Source of the DNA: Prevotellaceae bacterium UBA4359 | GTDB taxonomy: Bacteria; Bacteroidota; Bacteroidia; Bacteroidales; Bacteroidaceae | Assembly (NCBI GenBank): GCA_002393555.1 | Contig: DGSP01000059.1 | Coordinates: forward strand, 36,711 to 84,183 | Direction: 5' to 3' | Length of the DNA stretch: 47,473 nt | In this document: positions 16,173-24,672 of the stretch, in pieces | How positions within the stretch are numbered: the first letter of the stretch is position 1 | Layout: the number at the start of each line of letters is the position of its first letter | The notes under the pieces: generated by a model | Seen by the model: only the letters and a program-made list of their open reading frames with translations | Database searches by the model: none | Told to the model about the DNA's origin: nothing | Position numbers and translations under genes: made by a program

Positions 16173-18538
16173 ATATCCGCATTTCCCTTCTCGCTCTTCT
16201 CCTCGGAATGTCTTGTGCTTCCCATGCCCAAGACGACAATGCCATCTACAATCAGGCTACCGAGGCTTACAACTTGGGACAATTTGAGATGGTTGACTCT
16301 CTCCTCACCGATGACACTGTTCAGTTGTTGAAGGGCGACCACCGCATCAATGCCTACCGAATCCTGGCTCTCAGCAGCCTCTATCAGGACAGGCTGGAGG
16401 ATGCTGAAATCTATGCCAGCCGACTGCTGGCCATCGACCCTTTCTACTCGGCCTATGGCGAAGCACCTCGGTTCATCGACCTGCTTGAACGTCTCAAAAA
16501 AGGCCAGACCACCATCACCACCGCTTCGCGCATGGCGGAGACGGTGGAGGAGGTGCCTGTGCCGATGACGCTCATCACCGAGGAGATGATACGTGCCTCT
16601 GGGGCCCGTACCCTGTCTGAGGTGCTTCTGCTCTATGTGCCTGGGTGGTCCACCATCAGCAGCATCGAGGAGGACGTGGCCATGCGCGGTGTTTATGGCA
16701 TGAGCCAAGAGACTGTGTTGGTCATGCTCGACGGTCACCGACTCAACAGCCAGAGCACCAATGCTCAGGCTTTCGACTATCGCATCGGCCTCGGCAAGGT
16801 GAAGCAAATCGAGGTGCTGCGTGGACCGGCTTCTTCGCTCTATGGCAATGTGGCCCTGACGGCTGTGGTCAACATCATCACTAAGTCGGGTGCCGAGGTG
16901 GACGGGAGTTATGTCATGGGGCGTGTGGGCAGTCACCATTCCTATGGCGGCACTTACGTGTTTGGCAAGGGCAATTTGCGCTCAGACATTCTGGCTTGGG
17001 CGACGGTCTTTACCTCTAAGGGCGAACGCCACACACTGGGCAACACGGTTCACTATGTGGGGGGCTACAACTCCAAGCCGGCCTACGACCTGGGTGCAAA
17101 GTTGCGCTGGGGCGAAATGAACATCGAGGTCTTTGGTCAGCATGCCAAGACGGTGCCGTTCTACAATCTGATAGAGGTGGGCAATAACTTCTCCTACGAC
17201 CAATACGCGCAGCAGAAGGGAGAGAAGCCCGGCATGTCGCGTTCCAACCTGCGTGTGAATCTCGACTACGACCACTCGTGGGACAAGTTCTCTCTCTCCC
17301 TGTCGGGCTTTGCCAACAAGGAAGACCTGCAACTCTACAACGTGCTGGGCGACACCGTCAATGCCTTCATCTCTGGCGCACTGCTGCAGGCTCTGGGGGC
17401 TGCCAGCCTCATGGAACCCCACACTCGTGGCGTGTGGCAGTCTATCGACTGGCAGACCTACAGTTTCGGCGGAGCCGCCAGCGGCACCTTCAACTACAAA
17501 CTTCCCTTCGGCATGCATGGCTCAGCCATAGCAGGCATGCAGTATGAGTGCTTCACACTGACTGATGCCGCCTTCAAACTGGGGTCTGAATTTGACCGCA
17601 TCAACTACTCCAGCAACCGCATCTTCTTCACAGGCACCGAACACACGCTCTCGGCCTTCTTGCAGATGAAACACAACTTCACCTCACGCATTATCTTCAA
17701 CGGAGGTCTGCGCTACGACCACAAGATTCGCCACGACCGCCGTCATCTCAACACCCTCTCGCCACGCATCTCGCTCGTCTGGCTGCCCAGTTCGGTCATC
17801 AGTGTCAAGGGAGCCTTCTCCCACTCCTTCGTCGATGCACCCTTCTTCTACCGTGCCTCCCAAATCTCTGTCTTCTCGGGAGGCAGCGGACTCAACCCCG
17901 AAAAGATGGACTCCTACCAGATTGGTGTCAACTTCAACTGGAAACCCCTCCACCTCAAATATGACCTCAACCTCTTCTACAACAAAGTGCAGGACCTCGT
18001 CTATTATAACACGGGAAGCGATGAAGAGACCTTGAACAAGGAGACTTTTACCAACGCTGGTGCCATCAACATGGGCGGAGTGGAGAGTGTGCTGCAATAC
18101 ATGGATGATTGGACACTGGCCAACCTCAACTTCACCTACCAGTATCCCTTCAAGGTGGAAAACTTCTCCTCCACACGACACAACATCAGCAACGTGCCCA
18201 AGTTCCTTCTCAACCTCACACTGGCTCAGAAGTGTTACCAGCAGGCCCGAATAGGCAAATTCTGGGCAAGGGCTAACATGCACCTGCAGTCCCCGGTGGA
18301 ATGTCTTGACAACGACCTCCTGAAGAAACTGCAGAGCACCGACCTCCTCGTCACCACACGACAACCCACCTATGCCATTGTGGGGGCTGGCGTGGAGTGG
18401 CAATCCACTTTCGGACTGAGTGCCTCCATCGACACCTATAACCTCTTCGACACCCAATACAAGGTAGGCGGTCAACTGCAAGCAGGAGTGCCAGGACCCG
18501 GTTTCGCCCTCATGGGAAAGGTGGAATATAGGTTCTGA
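16169..18538 (+). CDS. TonB-dependent outer-membrane receptor B with N-terminal TPR-like domain
   Basis: 789 aa, signal peptide ending SHAQ. It has the same plan as receptor A: TPR-like N-terminus (about 22-118), plug with VPMTLITEEMI, MLDGHRLNSQSTNAQ and VLRGPASSLYG, then a barrel ending in YRF. The plug and TPR segments are clearly paralogous to receptor A, while the barrel has diverged, which suggests a related but different ligand or partner. It is 17 bp after the NRPS-like gene and its start lies in a heptad repeat shared with that gene's stop. No SusD, ABC transporter or TonB/ExbBD genes are adjacent. It is the last gene of the operon. Confidence 0.92.
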   Translation: MNIRISLLALLLGMSCASHAQDDNAIYNQATEAYNLGQFEMVDSLLTDDTVQLLKGDHRINAYRILALSSLYQDRLEDAEIYASRLLAIDPFYSAYGEAPRFIDLLERLKKGQTTITTASRMAETVEEVPVPMTLITEEMIRASGARTLSEVLLLYVPGWSTISSIEEDVAMRGVYGMSQETVLVMLDGHRLNSQSTNAQAFDYRIGLGKVKQIEVLRGPASSLYGNVALTAVVNIITKSGAEVDGSYVMGRVGSHHSYGGTYVFGKGNLRSDILAWATVFTSKGERHTLGNTVHYVGGYNSKPAYDLGAKLRWGEMNIEVFGQHAKTVPFYNLIEVGNNFSYDQYAQQKGEKPGMSRSNLRVNLDYDHSWDKFSLSLSGFANKEDLQLYNVLGDTVNAFISGALLQALGAASLMEPHTRGVWQSIDWQTYSFGGAASGTFNYKLPFGMHGSAIAGMQYECFTLTDAAFKLGSEFDRINYSSNRIFFTGTEHTLSAFLQMKHNFTSRIIFNGGLRYDHKIRHDRRHLNTLSPRISLVWLPSSVISVKGAFSHSFVDAPFFYRASQISVFSGGSGLNPEKMDSYQIGVNFNWKPLHLKYDLNLFYNKVQDLVYYNTGSDEETLNKETFTNAGAINMGGVESVLQYMDDWTLANLNFTYQYPFKVENFSSTRHNISNVPKFLLNLTLAQKCYQQARIGKFWARANMHLQSPVECLDNDLLKKLQSTDLLVTTRQPTYAIVGAGVEWQSTFGLSASIDTYNLFDTQYKVGGQLQAGVPGPGFALMGKVEYRF

Positions 18539-18573
18539 ACAGGAGCGCAGCCTCTGTACAACACTCTTACTGC

Positions 18574-18591
18574 AGGAGTTTAACGACTCCT
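18574..18591. terminator. Weak bidirectional hairpin between convergent genes
   Basis: A 6-bp stem (AGGAGT / ACTCCT) with a 6-base loop lies between the receptor B stop and the converging ATPase gene. There is no long T-tract, so terminator strength is doubtful. Confidence 0.4.
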
Positions 18592-18606
18592 TACACCGAA
18601 CTGAGG

Positions 18607-20151
18607 TTAGTGAACTATCTTCCAGTCGTCGATGCGGCGGGTGGAAGTGGAGAAGTTAATGCCAATCTTGAAGAGGTGGCGGGCATCATCGGCAAAGGGC
18701 TTGGCATAGCCTTTTGCCTCTATCTGTGCCAAGGCCTCGTCGGCTGTCTTGTCGAGTTTCAATTCTAATATATAAATGTATTGAGGGGTCTGCATGAGGA
18801 TGTCCATGCGACCGTCGGTGGTGTGGCGTTCCACCTCCACGTAAAAACCCATCAGACGGAAGAACACGTAGAGCGTGTTCTGGAAATACAACTCCAAGTC
18901 TCCCATCACCTGATAGTCGCCGTTGGCAAAGAAGTTCTCCAGACGGCGCATGAATCCTTCGGCATCACCCTTGCGGATGGCCTTTACGAAGTTGGAGATG
19001 GCAAATGTCCCCTTGTCCTGCACCTTGGGCGTGTAGAACGGATAGAGGTATTTGATGAAACCCTGCTCCACCTCGCGGTTAGGGAAGCCCAACTGGTACT
19101 CGTCAAACTCCTGGTTGTAACTCTTCAGGGTGAGGTAGCCGCTCTGGTAGAGCAGCGGCAAGGGGTTCTCGTCCATGATGTCGATGCTGTTGAGCGTGTC
19201 GGTGGAGAGTTCCTCGGTGGTCATGCTCTCCAAGGGGTAGCCCGTCTTCTTCAGTTGATAGACGAGGAAGGAGGGTGTGCCAGTCTCGAACCAGTAGTCG
19301 CGGAACTGCTGGCTCGCCAGCGTGTTGAGCATGCTGAAGGGGTTGTACATGCCGGGGCTGCCTATGGTGAAGTGATAGCCGTCGAAGTCACGCTTCAGCC
19401 GTGCGTAGCACTCTTCTTGGGTCATGCCGTTGGCCTCTGCCAGCAGTCCGACTCCCTCGTCGAAGTTGGCGTGTATCTCCTCCTCGGTCATGCCGCAGAT
19501 GGTGGCGTAGCGCTGGTCGAGGGAAATGTCGATGAGGTTGTTCAGGTCGCTGAACACGCTCACCTTGCCGAACTTGGTCACCCCTGTGAGGAAGGCGAAG
19601 CGGATGTAGCGGTCGCACGACTTGAGCGCACCGTAAAATGCTTTGAGCGTGTTGCGATATTCGGTCTGCAGGGTGTCGTTGCCGATGGCCTGAAGCATGG
19701 GCTTGTCATATTCATCCACGAGGATGACGACTCGGCAGCCAGTCTTCTCATACGCCTTCCTGATGACTTGCAGGAAACGCTCTTCGGGAGCACGGCTGCT
19801 GAACTCGTCGCCATAGACTCTTTCCCAATCCTCCAGATGCCGGTTCAGTTCCTGGTCGAGTGCTTCCTTGCAATCGTACTTTCGGGTGTTCAGGTCCAGA
19901 TGCAGGACGGGATGCTTCACCCATTCCTTCTCCAGGTGGCTCACGGCCAGTCCCTCGAAGAGTTCCTTCTGCCCCTCGAAATACGCCTCCAGCGTGGAGA
20001 GGAAGAGCGACTTGCCGAAACGGCGCGGACGAGAGAGGAAGTAATACTTCCCTTCCGACACCAACTTGTACATCAGGGTCGTCTTATCCACGTAGGCATA
20101 ACCGTCCCGACGAATCTCTCCAAAATTCTGTATTCCAATGGGGTATTTCAT
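18607..20151 (-). CDS. AAA-ATPase / PD-(D/E)XK nuclease-like protein
   Basis: 514 aa from the ATG at 20151 (MKYPIGIQNFGEIRRDGY); upstream in-frame codons to 20205 overlap the promoter and are not needed. The N-terminal domain is the AAA-ATPase-like family common in Bacteroidota (PF09820 type), with a Walker A variant SRPRRFGKS and Walker B VVILVDEYDKP. The C-terminal part (about 440-510) carries a PD-(D/E)XK-like nuclease core with YILELKLD and the downstream AEAKGYA-like helix (IEAKGYAKPF). The family is widespread and often multi-copy, and its role is not settled; defence or mobile-element association has been proposed. It has its own promoter and is convergent with the NRPS operon. Confidence 0.88.
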   Translation of the reverse strand: MKYPIGIQNFGEIRRDGYAYVDKTTLMYKLVSEGKYYFLSRPRRFGKSLFLSTLEAYFEGQKELFEGLAVSHLEKEWVKHPVLHLDLNTRKYDCKEALDQELNRHLEDWERVYGDEFSSRAPEERFLQVIRKAYEKTGCRVVILVDEYDKPMLQAIGNDTLQTEYRNTLKAFYGALKSCDRYIRFAFLTGVTKFGKVSVFSDLNNLIDISLDQRYATICGMTEEEIHANFDEGVGLLAEANGMTQEECYARLKRDFDGYHFTIGSPGMYNPFSMLNTLASQQFRDYWFETGTPSFLVYQLKKTGYPLESMTTEELSTDTLNSIDIMDENPLPLLYQSGYLTLKSYNQEFDEYQLGFPNREVEQGFIKYLYPFYTPKVQDKGTFAISNFVKAIRKGDAEGFMRRLENFFANGDYQVMGDLELYFQNTLYVFFRLMGFYVEVERHTTDGRMDILMQTPQYIYILELKLDKTADEALAQIEAKGYAKPFADDARHLFKIGINFSTSTRRIDDWKIVH

Positions 20152-20175
20152 ACTCTTTTCCTTTTTATCTGCTTG

Positions 20176-20206
20176 CAAAGATACACCATTCCACCGACTC
20201 CGCAAA
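20176..20206 (-). promoter_or_regulatory. Promoter of the AAA-ATPase gene
   Basis: On the minus strand: TTTG (20203-20206), 19 bp, TATCTTTG (20176-20183). This is a full Bacteroidota promoter match, 24 bp before the ATG at 20151. Confidence 0.8.
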
Positions 20207-20264
20207 ATCTTTTATATGGTTTTTGTGTATCTTGAAGTATGTTCTGGGAGAACCGCTCAGGATG

Positions 20265-20397
20265 GAACGTCGTACAATATATAATAAGAACGCCGTACAA
20301 TTTGAATGTTGTACGGCGTTCAATTTATATGTGCAACGGCGTTGCACGTAGGGGTGGAAACGGCGTTGTGGCTCAAGGGGTAACGCCGTTCGTCCCT
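20265..20397. repeat. 23-bp-period array with AACGnCGTT-like core
   Basis: Six units start at 20265, 20288, 20311, 20334, 20358 and 20381, at spacings of 23, 23, 23, 24 and 23. Each begins with a roughly palindromic core (GAACGTCGT, GAACGCCGT, GTACGGCGT, CAACGGCGT, AAACGGCGT, TAACGCCGT) followed by about 13 variable bases. Units two and three form a perfect 13-bp hairpin (20288-20300 with 20309-20321), and a 7-bp hairpin lies at 20331-20347. The array lies between the ddh stop and the ATPase promoter and may also end ddh transcription. Confidence 0.8.
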
Positions 20398-21297
20398 TTA
20401 TACCAAATGGCGGATGAGTTCCTCCTTGTCGCCACAGAGCATATCGATGACAGGTATCTCAATCATGGTGTAGGCTCCGGGTTGCTGCTTGAGCGAGGCA
20501 CGGGCCACGTTGACCAGCACTTGGGCGGTGAGGGCAGGATTGTTAATCTTCATGTCGAACTCGAAGAGTTGGTTGTGGGTCTTGCCGCTCACACCCTTGC
20601 GCACCAGGTTCACGCCGTGGCCCACATCGTTGAGGGCATCTACACAGGGAACTTGCTGCACGTGGGTCTCGTCGTTCACGAAGTAGGGGTCGGCCTTGAT
20701 GGCAGCCTCCACCGTCTTGAAGTCGGCACCTTCCTCCAACTCCACATACACCATGCGGCGATGGATGCCAGTACCCACGGGAATGGTCATGGAGAGCGCG
20801 TCTTTCACACCTTCAATGGCGCGCACAGCCACTGAGTGACCCATGGAGCGGCCTGGACCAAAGTTGGTGTAACTGATGCCCTTGGGGGCAAGGCTCTCCA
20901 TGAGCGAGCGCACGATGGAGTCAGAGCCGGGGTCCCAGCCTGCCGAGATGATGCTCACGGCATTGTTGGCCTTGGCCACAGCACTGAGCGAACGACGCAG
21001 GTCAACAATCTGTGTGTGGATGTCGAACGAATCGACGGTGTTGATGCCGAGGGCGAGGCACTGCTTGGCATACTCCTCCACCTTGCGAGTGGGAGTGGCG
21101 AGGATGGCCACCTGCACGTCCTTCAGTTCGGCAATGTTCTTCACTACTGGATAGCCTGCCAGTTCGGTGGGTTTGTTCTGGTCGCCATTGCGGCGCACCA
21201 CACCCACGCACTCCATGTCTGTCGATGCCTCGATGGCCTCGAGTGCATACTTGCCAATGTTGCCATAACCAACGATGGCCACTTTGATTTTTGCCAT
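20398..21297 (-). CDS. ddh: Meso-diaminopimelate D-dehydrogenase
   Basis: 299 aa, about the family length. It is an NADPH-dependent enzyme converting tetrahydrodipicolinate plus ammonia to meso-diaminopimelate in one step (EC 1.4.1.16), for lysine and peptidoglycan. The N-terminal Rossmann motif is VAIVGYGNIGKYALEAI; SAGWDPGSDSIVRSL, FGPGRSMGHSVAVRAIEGV and GTGIHRRMVYVELEEG are characteristic of this family. It follows secDF by 21 bp and shows no promoter of its own, so it is probably co-transcribed. dapB lies elsewhere in this window (45.9 kb). The call is firm. Confidence 0.95.
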   Translation of the reverse strand: MAKIKVAIVGYGNIGKYALEAIEASTDMECVGVVRRNGDQNKPTELAGYPVVKNIAELKDVQVAILATPTRKVEEYAKQCLALGINTVDSFDIHTQIVDLRRSLSAVAKANNAVSIISAGWDPGSDSIVRSLMESLAPKGISYTNFGPGRSMGHSVAVRAIEGVKDALSMTIPVGTGIHRRMVYVELEEGADFKTVEAAIKADPYFVNDETHVQQVPCVDALNDVGHGVNLVRKGVSGKTHNQLFEFDMKINNPALTAQVLVNVARASLKQQPGAYTMIEIPVIDMLCGDKEELIRHLV

Positions 21298-21318
21298 AAT
21301 GAATTTGTGTTGTTTCGT

Positions 21319-24300
21319 TTATTCTTGCTCTTCTTCAGCCTCTTTGATGCGGGCACCCATGACGAGGTATGCCGTAGGAGCGGCGATGAAGAGGGACGAA
21401 CTGGTACCGATGATGACACCGAGCATCATGGCAAACGCGAAGGCGCGGATGCTGTCGCCGCCCAGTACGAAGATGACGAGCAGGACGATGAACGTAGATA
21501 CTGACGTGTTGATGGTACGAGCGAGGGTGCTGTTCAGGGCATCGTTGAAGATGCGCTGACGGTCACGCTTCGGATAGTTCTTGAACACCTCACGGATACG
21601 GTCGAAGATGACCACCTTGTCGTTGATGGAGTAACCAATCACCGTCAGGATGGCACCGATGAAGGTCTGGTCAACCTCAAGCGAGAATCCAATCCAGCCG
21701 TAGCAGAGGGAGAACATGCCAATGACGAGCACGGTGTCGAGCGTCAAAGCCACGATGGAACCGACTGAGTAGGCCACATTGCGGAAACGGATGAGGATAT
21801 AGACGAAGATGACCGCAATGGCGAAGAGTACGGAGAGGATGGCACCGCGCAGGATGTCGGATGCAATGGCCGGACCCACCTTCTGTGAAGAAACGATGGA
21901 GCCGCCGGCACGGTCGTCACGGTCGAGGAAGGCTTCTTCCGACACCGTCTTATCGACCATTCCGCCATCGACGAATGCCTGATAGAGCAACGACTCAATC
22001 TGTGCGTCGGCCTCTGAACTGTTGTCGTTGATGTTGAAGTTGGTCGATACACGCACGTTGTTGCCTTCTGTACCCAGAGCGATGACGGTCACGTTGATGG
22101 CCTCGCCATCGGGGTTGTTGGCCTCAAACTGCTTCACGATGGCTTCTTTCACAGCCTCTGGCTCCACCTGCTTCACAAACTCAACCTTGTAGTTGCGGCC
22201 ACCTGTGAAGTCGATGGACTGGCTCAAACCACGAATGGCGAAACTAACGAGTGCCACTGCCAGGAAAATGCCGAAGGCAATGAACGACTTCTTGTAGTTA
22301 CCCATGAAGTTGTACTTCGTGTCCTTCATCATGTTCTGCGACAACTTGGTGGTGAACTTGAGGTCCTGCCACTTGCCACGGTCGAGGAAGTGCTCGTAGG
22401 CAATGCGAGTCAGCCAAACGGCAGTGAAGAAGGAGCAGACGATACCGATGATGAGGGTGGTGGCGAAGCCCTTGATGGGGCCTGTGCCGAAGTTATAAAG
22501 GATAACACCCGTGAGGATGGTCGTCACGTTGGAGTCGAAGATGGCCGAGAAAGCGTTGCTGTAACCGGCTGCCACGGCTGCCGCTATGTTCTTGCCGGAG
22601 CGCATCTCTTCCTTCGTGCGCTCGTAGATGAGCACGTTGGCATCGACGGCCATACCGAGGGTGAGCACCATACCGGCAATGCCCGACATGGTCAGTGCTG
22701 CTCCCAGCGATGTGAGGATGCCGAAGGAGAAGAAGAAGTTGAGCATGAGGGCGCAGTTGGCCACCATGCCTTCGCGCACACCGTACATGAGCACCATGTA
22801 GAGCATCAGCACGATGAAGGCCACGATGCAGGAGATGAAGCCTGCCTGAATGGACTGAGCACCGAGGGTAGGACCAACGATGTCCTCCTGAATGATGCTG
22901 GCAGGAGCGGGCATCTTACCCGACTGCAACACATTGGCCAAGTCTTTGGTCTCGGTGGTGGTGAAACTACCAGAAATCTGAGTGCTGCCACCGTCAATCT
23001 TGTTCATCACGTTAGGTGCGCTATACACGAGATTGTCGAGCACCACGGCCACGCAATGGTTCACGTTGGCCTCGGTCAGGGCAGCCCACTTGCGGGCACC
23101 TTCCGTGTTCATCTTCATGGTCACGACAGGGTTGCCATACTGGTCGAACTCATCCTTGGCCTCTGTCACCACCTCGCCTTCGAGCGGTGCGCGACCGTTC
23201 TGGCCTGTGGTGCGGATGGCATAGAGTTCAAAGATTTTGCCAGCCTTGTCCATTGACTTCACGCCCCACTTGAGCGAAAGGTCGGCTGGGAAGATTTGCT
23301 TGGCTGTCTCTGAATGGAGGAGAGCGTTAATCTCGGCAGTGTCGAGAGCCTGTGCCAGACCCACCATACAACCGCGCTGTGCGCCTGTGGGCTGCAGCAT
23401 GGCGAAGAGCGGATTCTCCTTCTTGGCCTCTTCTGTAGCCTTGGCGGCAGCGGCCTTGTCATTGCTGTCTCCCTTGCCCATCTGAGCCAACACGCTGGCT
23501 GCGCTCTTGGTGCTGTCGGTCTTTGCTGCATCCTGCTTAGCCTCAGCGGTTGCTTCTGCTGCAGGTTCTGCTGCTGCGGTGGTGTCGGCCTTCAATGTGT
23601 CGGCCTTGGCTGCAGCACCGCCGTTGCGGAGAGCGGCATTGAGTTGAGAGAGATAGGGTGCCACCTGAGGAGCATCGTAGGTCTCCCAGAACTCCAGGTT
23701 CGCACTTCCCTGAAGGAGTTTACGCACACGTTCTGGCTCCTTGATGCCTGGCAGTTCGACCATGATGCGGCCGTTCTGGCCCTCAATCTTCTGGATGTTG
23801 GGCTGAACCACACCGAAGCGGTCGATACGGGTGCGGAGCACGAGGAAGGAGTTATCTACTGCCTCGTCCACTCTCTGGCGGAGCACTTTCTCCACGTCGG
23901 CATCGCTGCTGTTGGCGTTCACCTGGCCTTTCAGTTGCTGGGTGGCAAAGATTGCCGCGAGTGGTTTTCCCGGAGCATTCTTTTTATAGGCCTGGACAAA
24001 AAGTGTGATGAAATCGCTCTGACTTTCCTGTGCCTCCTTGGCTGCTTCATCGACAGACTTGAGGAAGGCTTCGTCAGTTTTGTGGTTTGCTAACGCCTTT
24101 ACCACCTCGGGCACGCTCACTTCGAGGATGACGTTCATACCGCCCTTCAGGTCAAGACCCAGACCGATGGCAGTCTCGCGGCAGTCCTTCAGCGTGTAGT
24201 TGCCCAGGTAGAACGGAGTCGTGTTCAACGAATCCAGATAAAGTTCTGCTTCCTGTTCTTCCATTTTGGATGCCTTGTCCTCCACATACTTCGTCACGAA

Positions 24301-24375
24301 AGAGAAGGAAAGGTAGAAGAGGCAGATGAGGGTCAACGCCACTGCTAAAAACTTTACAAATCCTTTGTTTTGCAT
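21319..24375 (-). CDS. secDF: Fused SecD-SecF protein-export membrane protein
   Basis: 1018 aa from the ATG at 24375 (MQNKGFVKFLAVALTL, a membrane segment); codons upstream to 24453 are a polar extension unlikely to be used. It is part of the Sec translocon and uses proton flow to pull proteins through the inner membrane. The SecD half has GLDLKGGMNVILEV, the periplasmic P1 region and GMAVDANVLIYERTKEE; the SecF half has RGLSQSIDFTGGRNYKVEF and GYSINDKVVIFDRIRE. The P1 region carries an Ala/Glu/Lys-rich low-complexity insertion (about residues 265-345), as often seen in Bacteroidota. The fusion is normal for this phylum. ddh follows in the same operon. Confidence 0.96.
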   Translation of the reverse strand: MQNKGFVKFLAVALTLICLFYLSFSFVTKYVEDKASKMEEQEAELYLDSLNTTPFYLGNYTLKDCRETAIGLGLDLKGGMNVILEVSVPEVVKALANHKTDEAFLKSVDEAAKEAQESQSDFITLFVQAYKKNAPGKPLAAIFATQQLKGQVNANSSDADVEKVLRQRVDEAVDNSFLVLRTRIDRFGVVQPNIQKIEGQNGRIMVELPGIKEPERVRKLLQGSANLEFWETYDAPQVAPYLSQLNAALRNGGAAAKADTLKADTTAAAEPAAEATAEAKQDAAKTDSTKSAASVLAQMGKGDSNDKAAAAKATEEAKKENPLFAMLQPTGAQRGCMVGLAQALDTAEINALLHSETAKQIFPADLSLKWGVKSMDKAGKIFELYAIRTTGQNGRAPLEGEVVTEAKDEFDQYGNPVVTMKMNTEGARKWAALTEANVNHCVAVVLDNLVYSAPNVMNKIDGGSTQISGSFTTTETKDLANVLQSGKMPAPASIIQEDIVGPTLGAQSIQAGFISCIVAFIVLMLYMVLMYGVREGMVANCALMLNFFFSFGILTSLGAALTMSGIAGMVLTLGMAVDANVLIYERTKEEMRSGKNIAAAVAAGYSNAFSAIFDSNVTTILTGVILYNFGTGPIKGFATTLIIGIVCSFFTAVWLTRIAYEHFLDRGKWQDLKFTTKLSQNMMKDTKYNFMGNYKKSFIAFGIFLAVALVSFAIRGLSQSIDFTGGRNYKVEFVKQVEPEAVKEAIVKQFEANNPDGEAINVTVIALGTEGNNVRVSTNFNINDNSSEADAQIESLLYQAFVDGGMVDKTVSEEAFLDRDDRAGGSIVSSQKVGPAIASDILRGAILSVLFAIAVIFVYILIRFRNVAYSVGSIVALTLDTVLVIGMFSLCYGWIGFSLEVDQTFIGAILTVIGYSINDKVVIFDRIREVFKNYPKRDRQRIFNDALNSTLARTINTSVSTFIVLLVIFVLGGDSIRAFAFAMMLGVIIGTSSSLFIAAPTAYLVMGARIKEAEEEQE

Positions 24376-24595
24376 TTTTTTGTTGAGATTATTAAATAGA
24401 TTGATTTTTGTATAATTCTTTTTTCTATCACGTTTTGCCGCGTTTCTTGTCACGTTTCTACTACGTTTCTTGCCACGCTTTGTCGGCTTTCATCATCTTC
24501 TGTCATCTTTTTTATCAGCCCACAAAATGCCCAAAACACTCTCATTGCACATCTTTTATAAATAAAGGAACAAGAGTTTAGGGCATTTCACGGTG

Positions 24596-24603
24596 CAAAG
24601 TTA
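24596..24603 (-). promoter_or_regulatory. Candidate -7 box for secDF-ddh
   Basis: On the minus strand it reads TAACTTTG, with only an imperfect TTTC about 22 bp upstream as -33. It sits in the 297-bp gap 24376-24672, which otherwise holds AT-rich DNA with no supported gene. Confidence 0.5.
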
Positions 24604-24672
24604 TACAATTTTTTGCAAAGAGGAAGAAAAACCAACTAAAAATATTCATTTGAGGGGTTTCAGCCCTCTCTT

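Noticed and set aside
18607..20151. AAA-ATPase protein as a partner of the NRPS operon
   Set aside because: Opposite strand with its own promoter and a common stand-alone family in this phylum.
20265..20397. CRISPR array reading of the 23-bp repeats (also 27425 and 40057)
   Set aside because: Cores are only ~10 bp, spacers ~13 bp, cores vary, and no cas genes are present.
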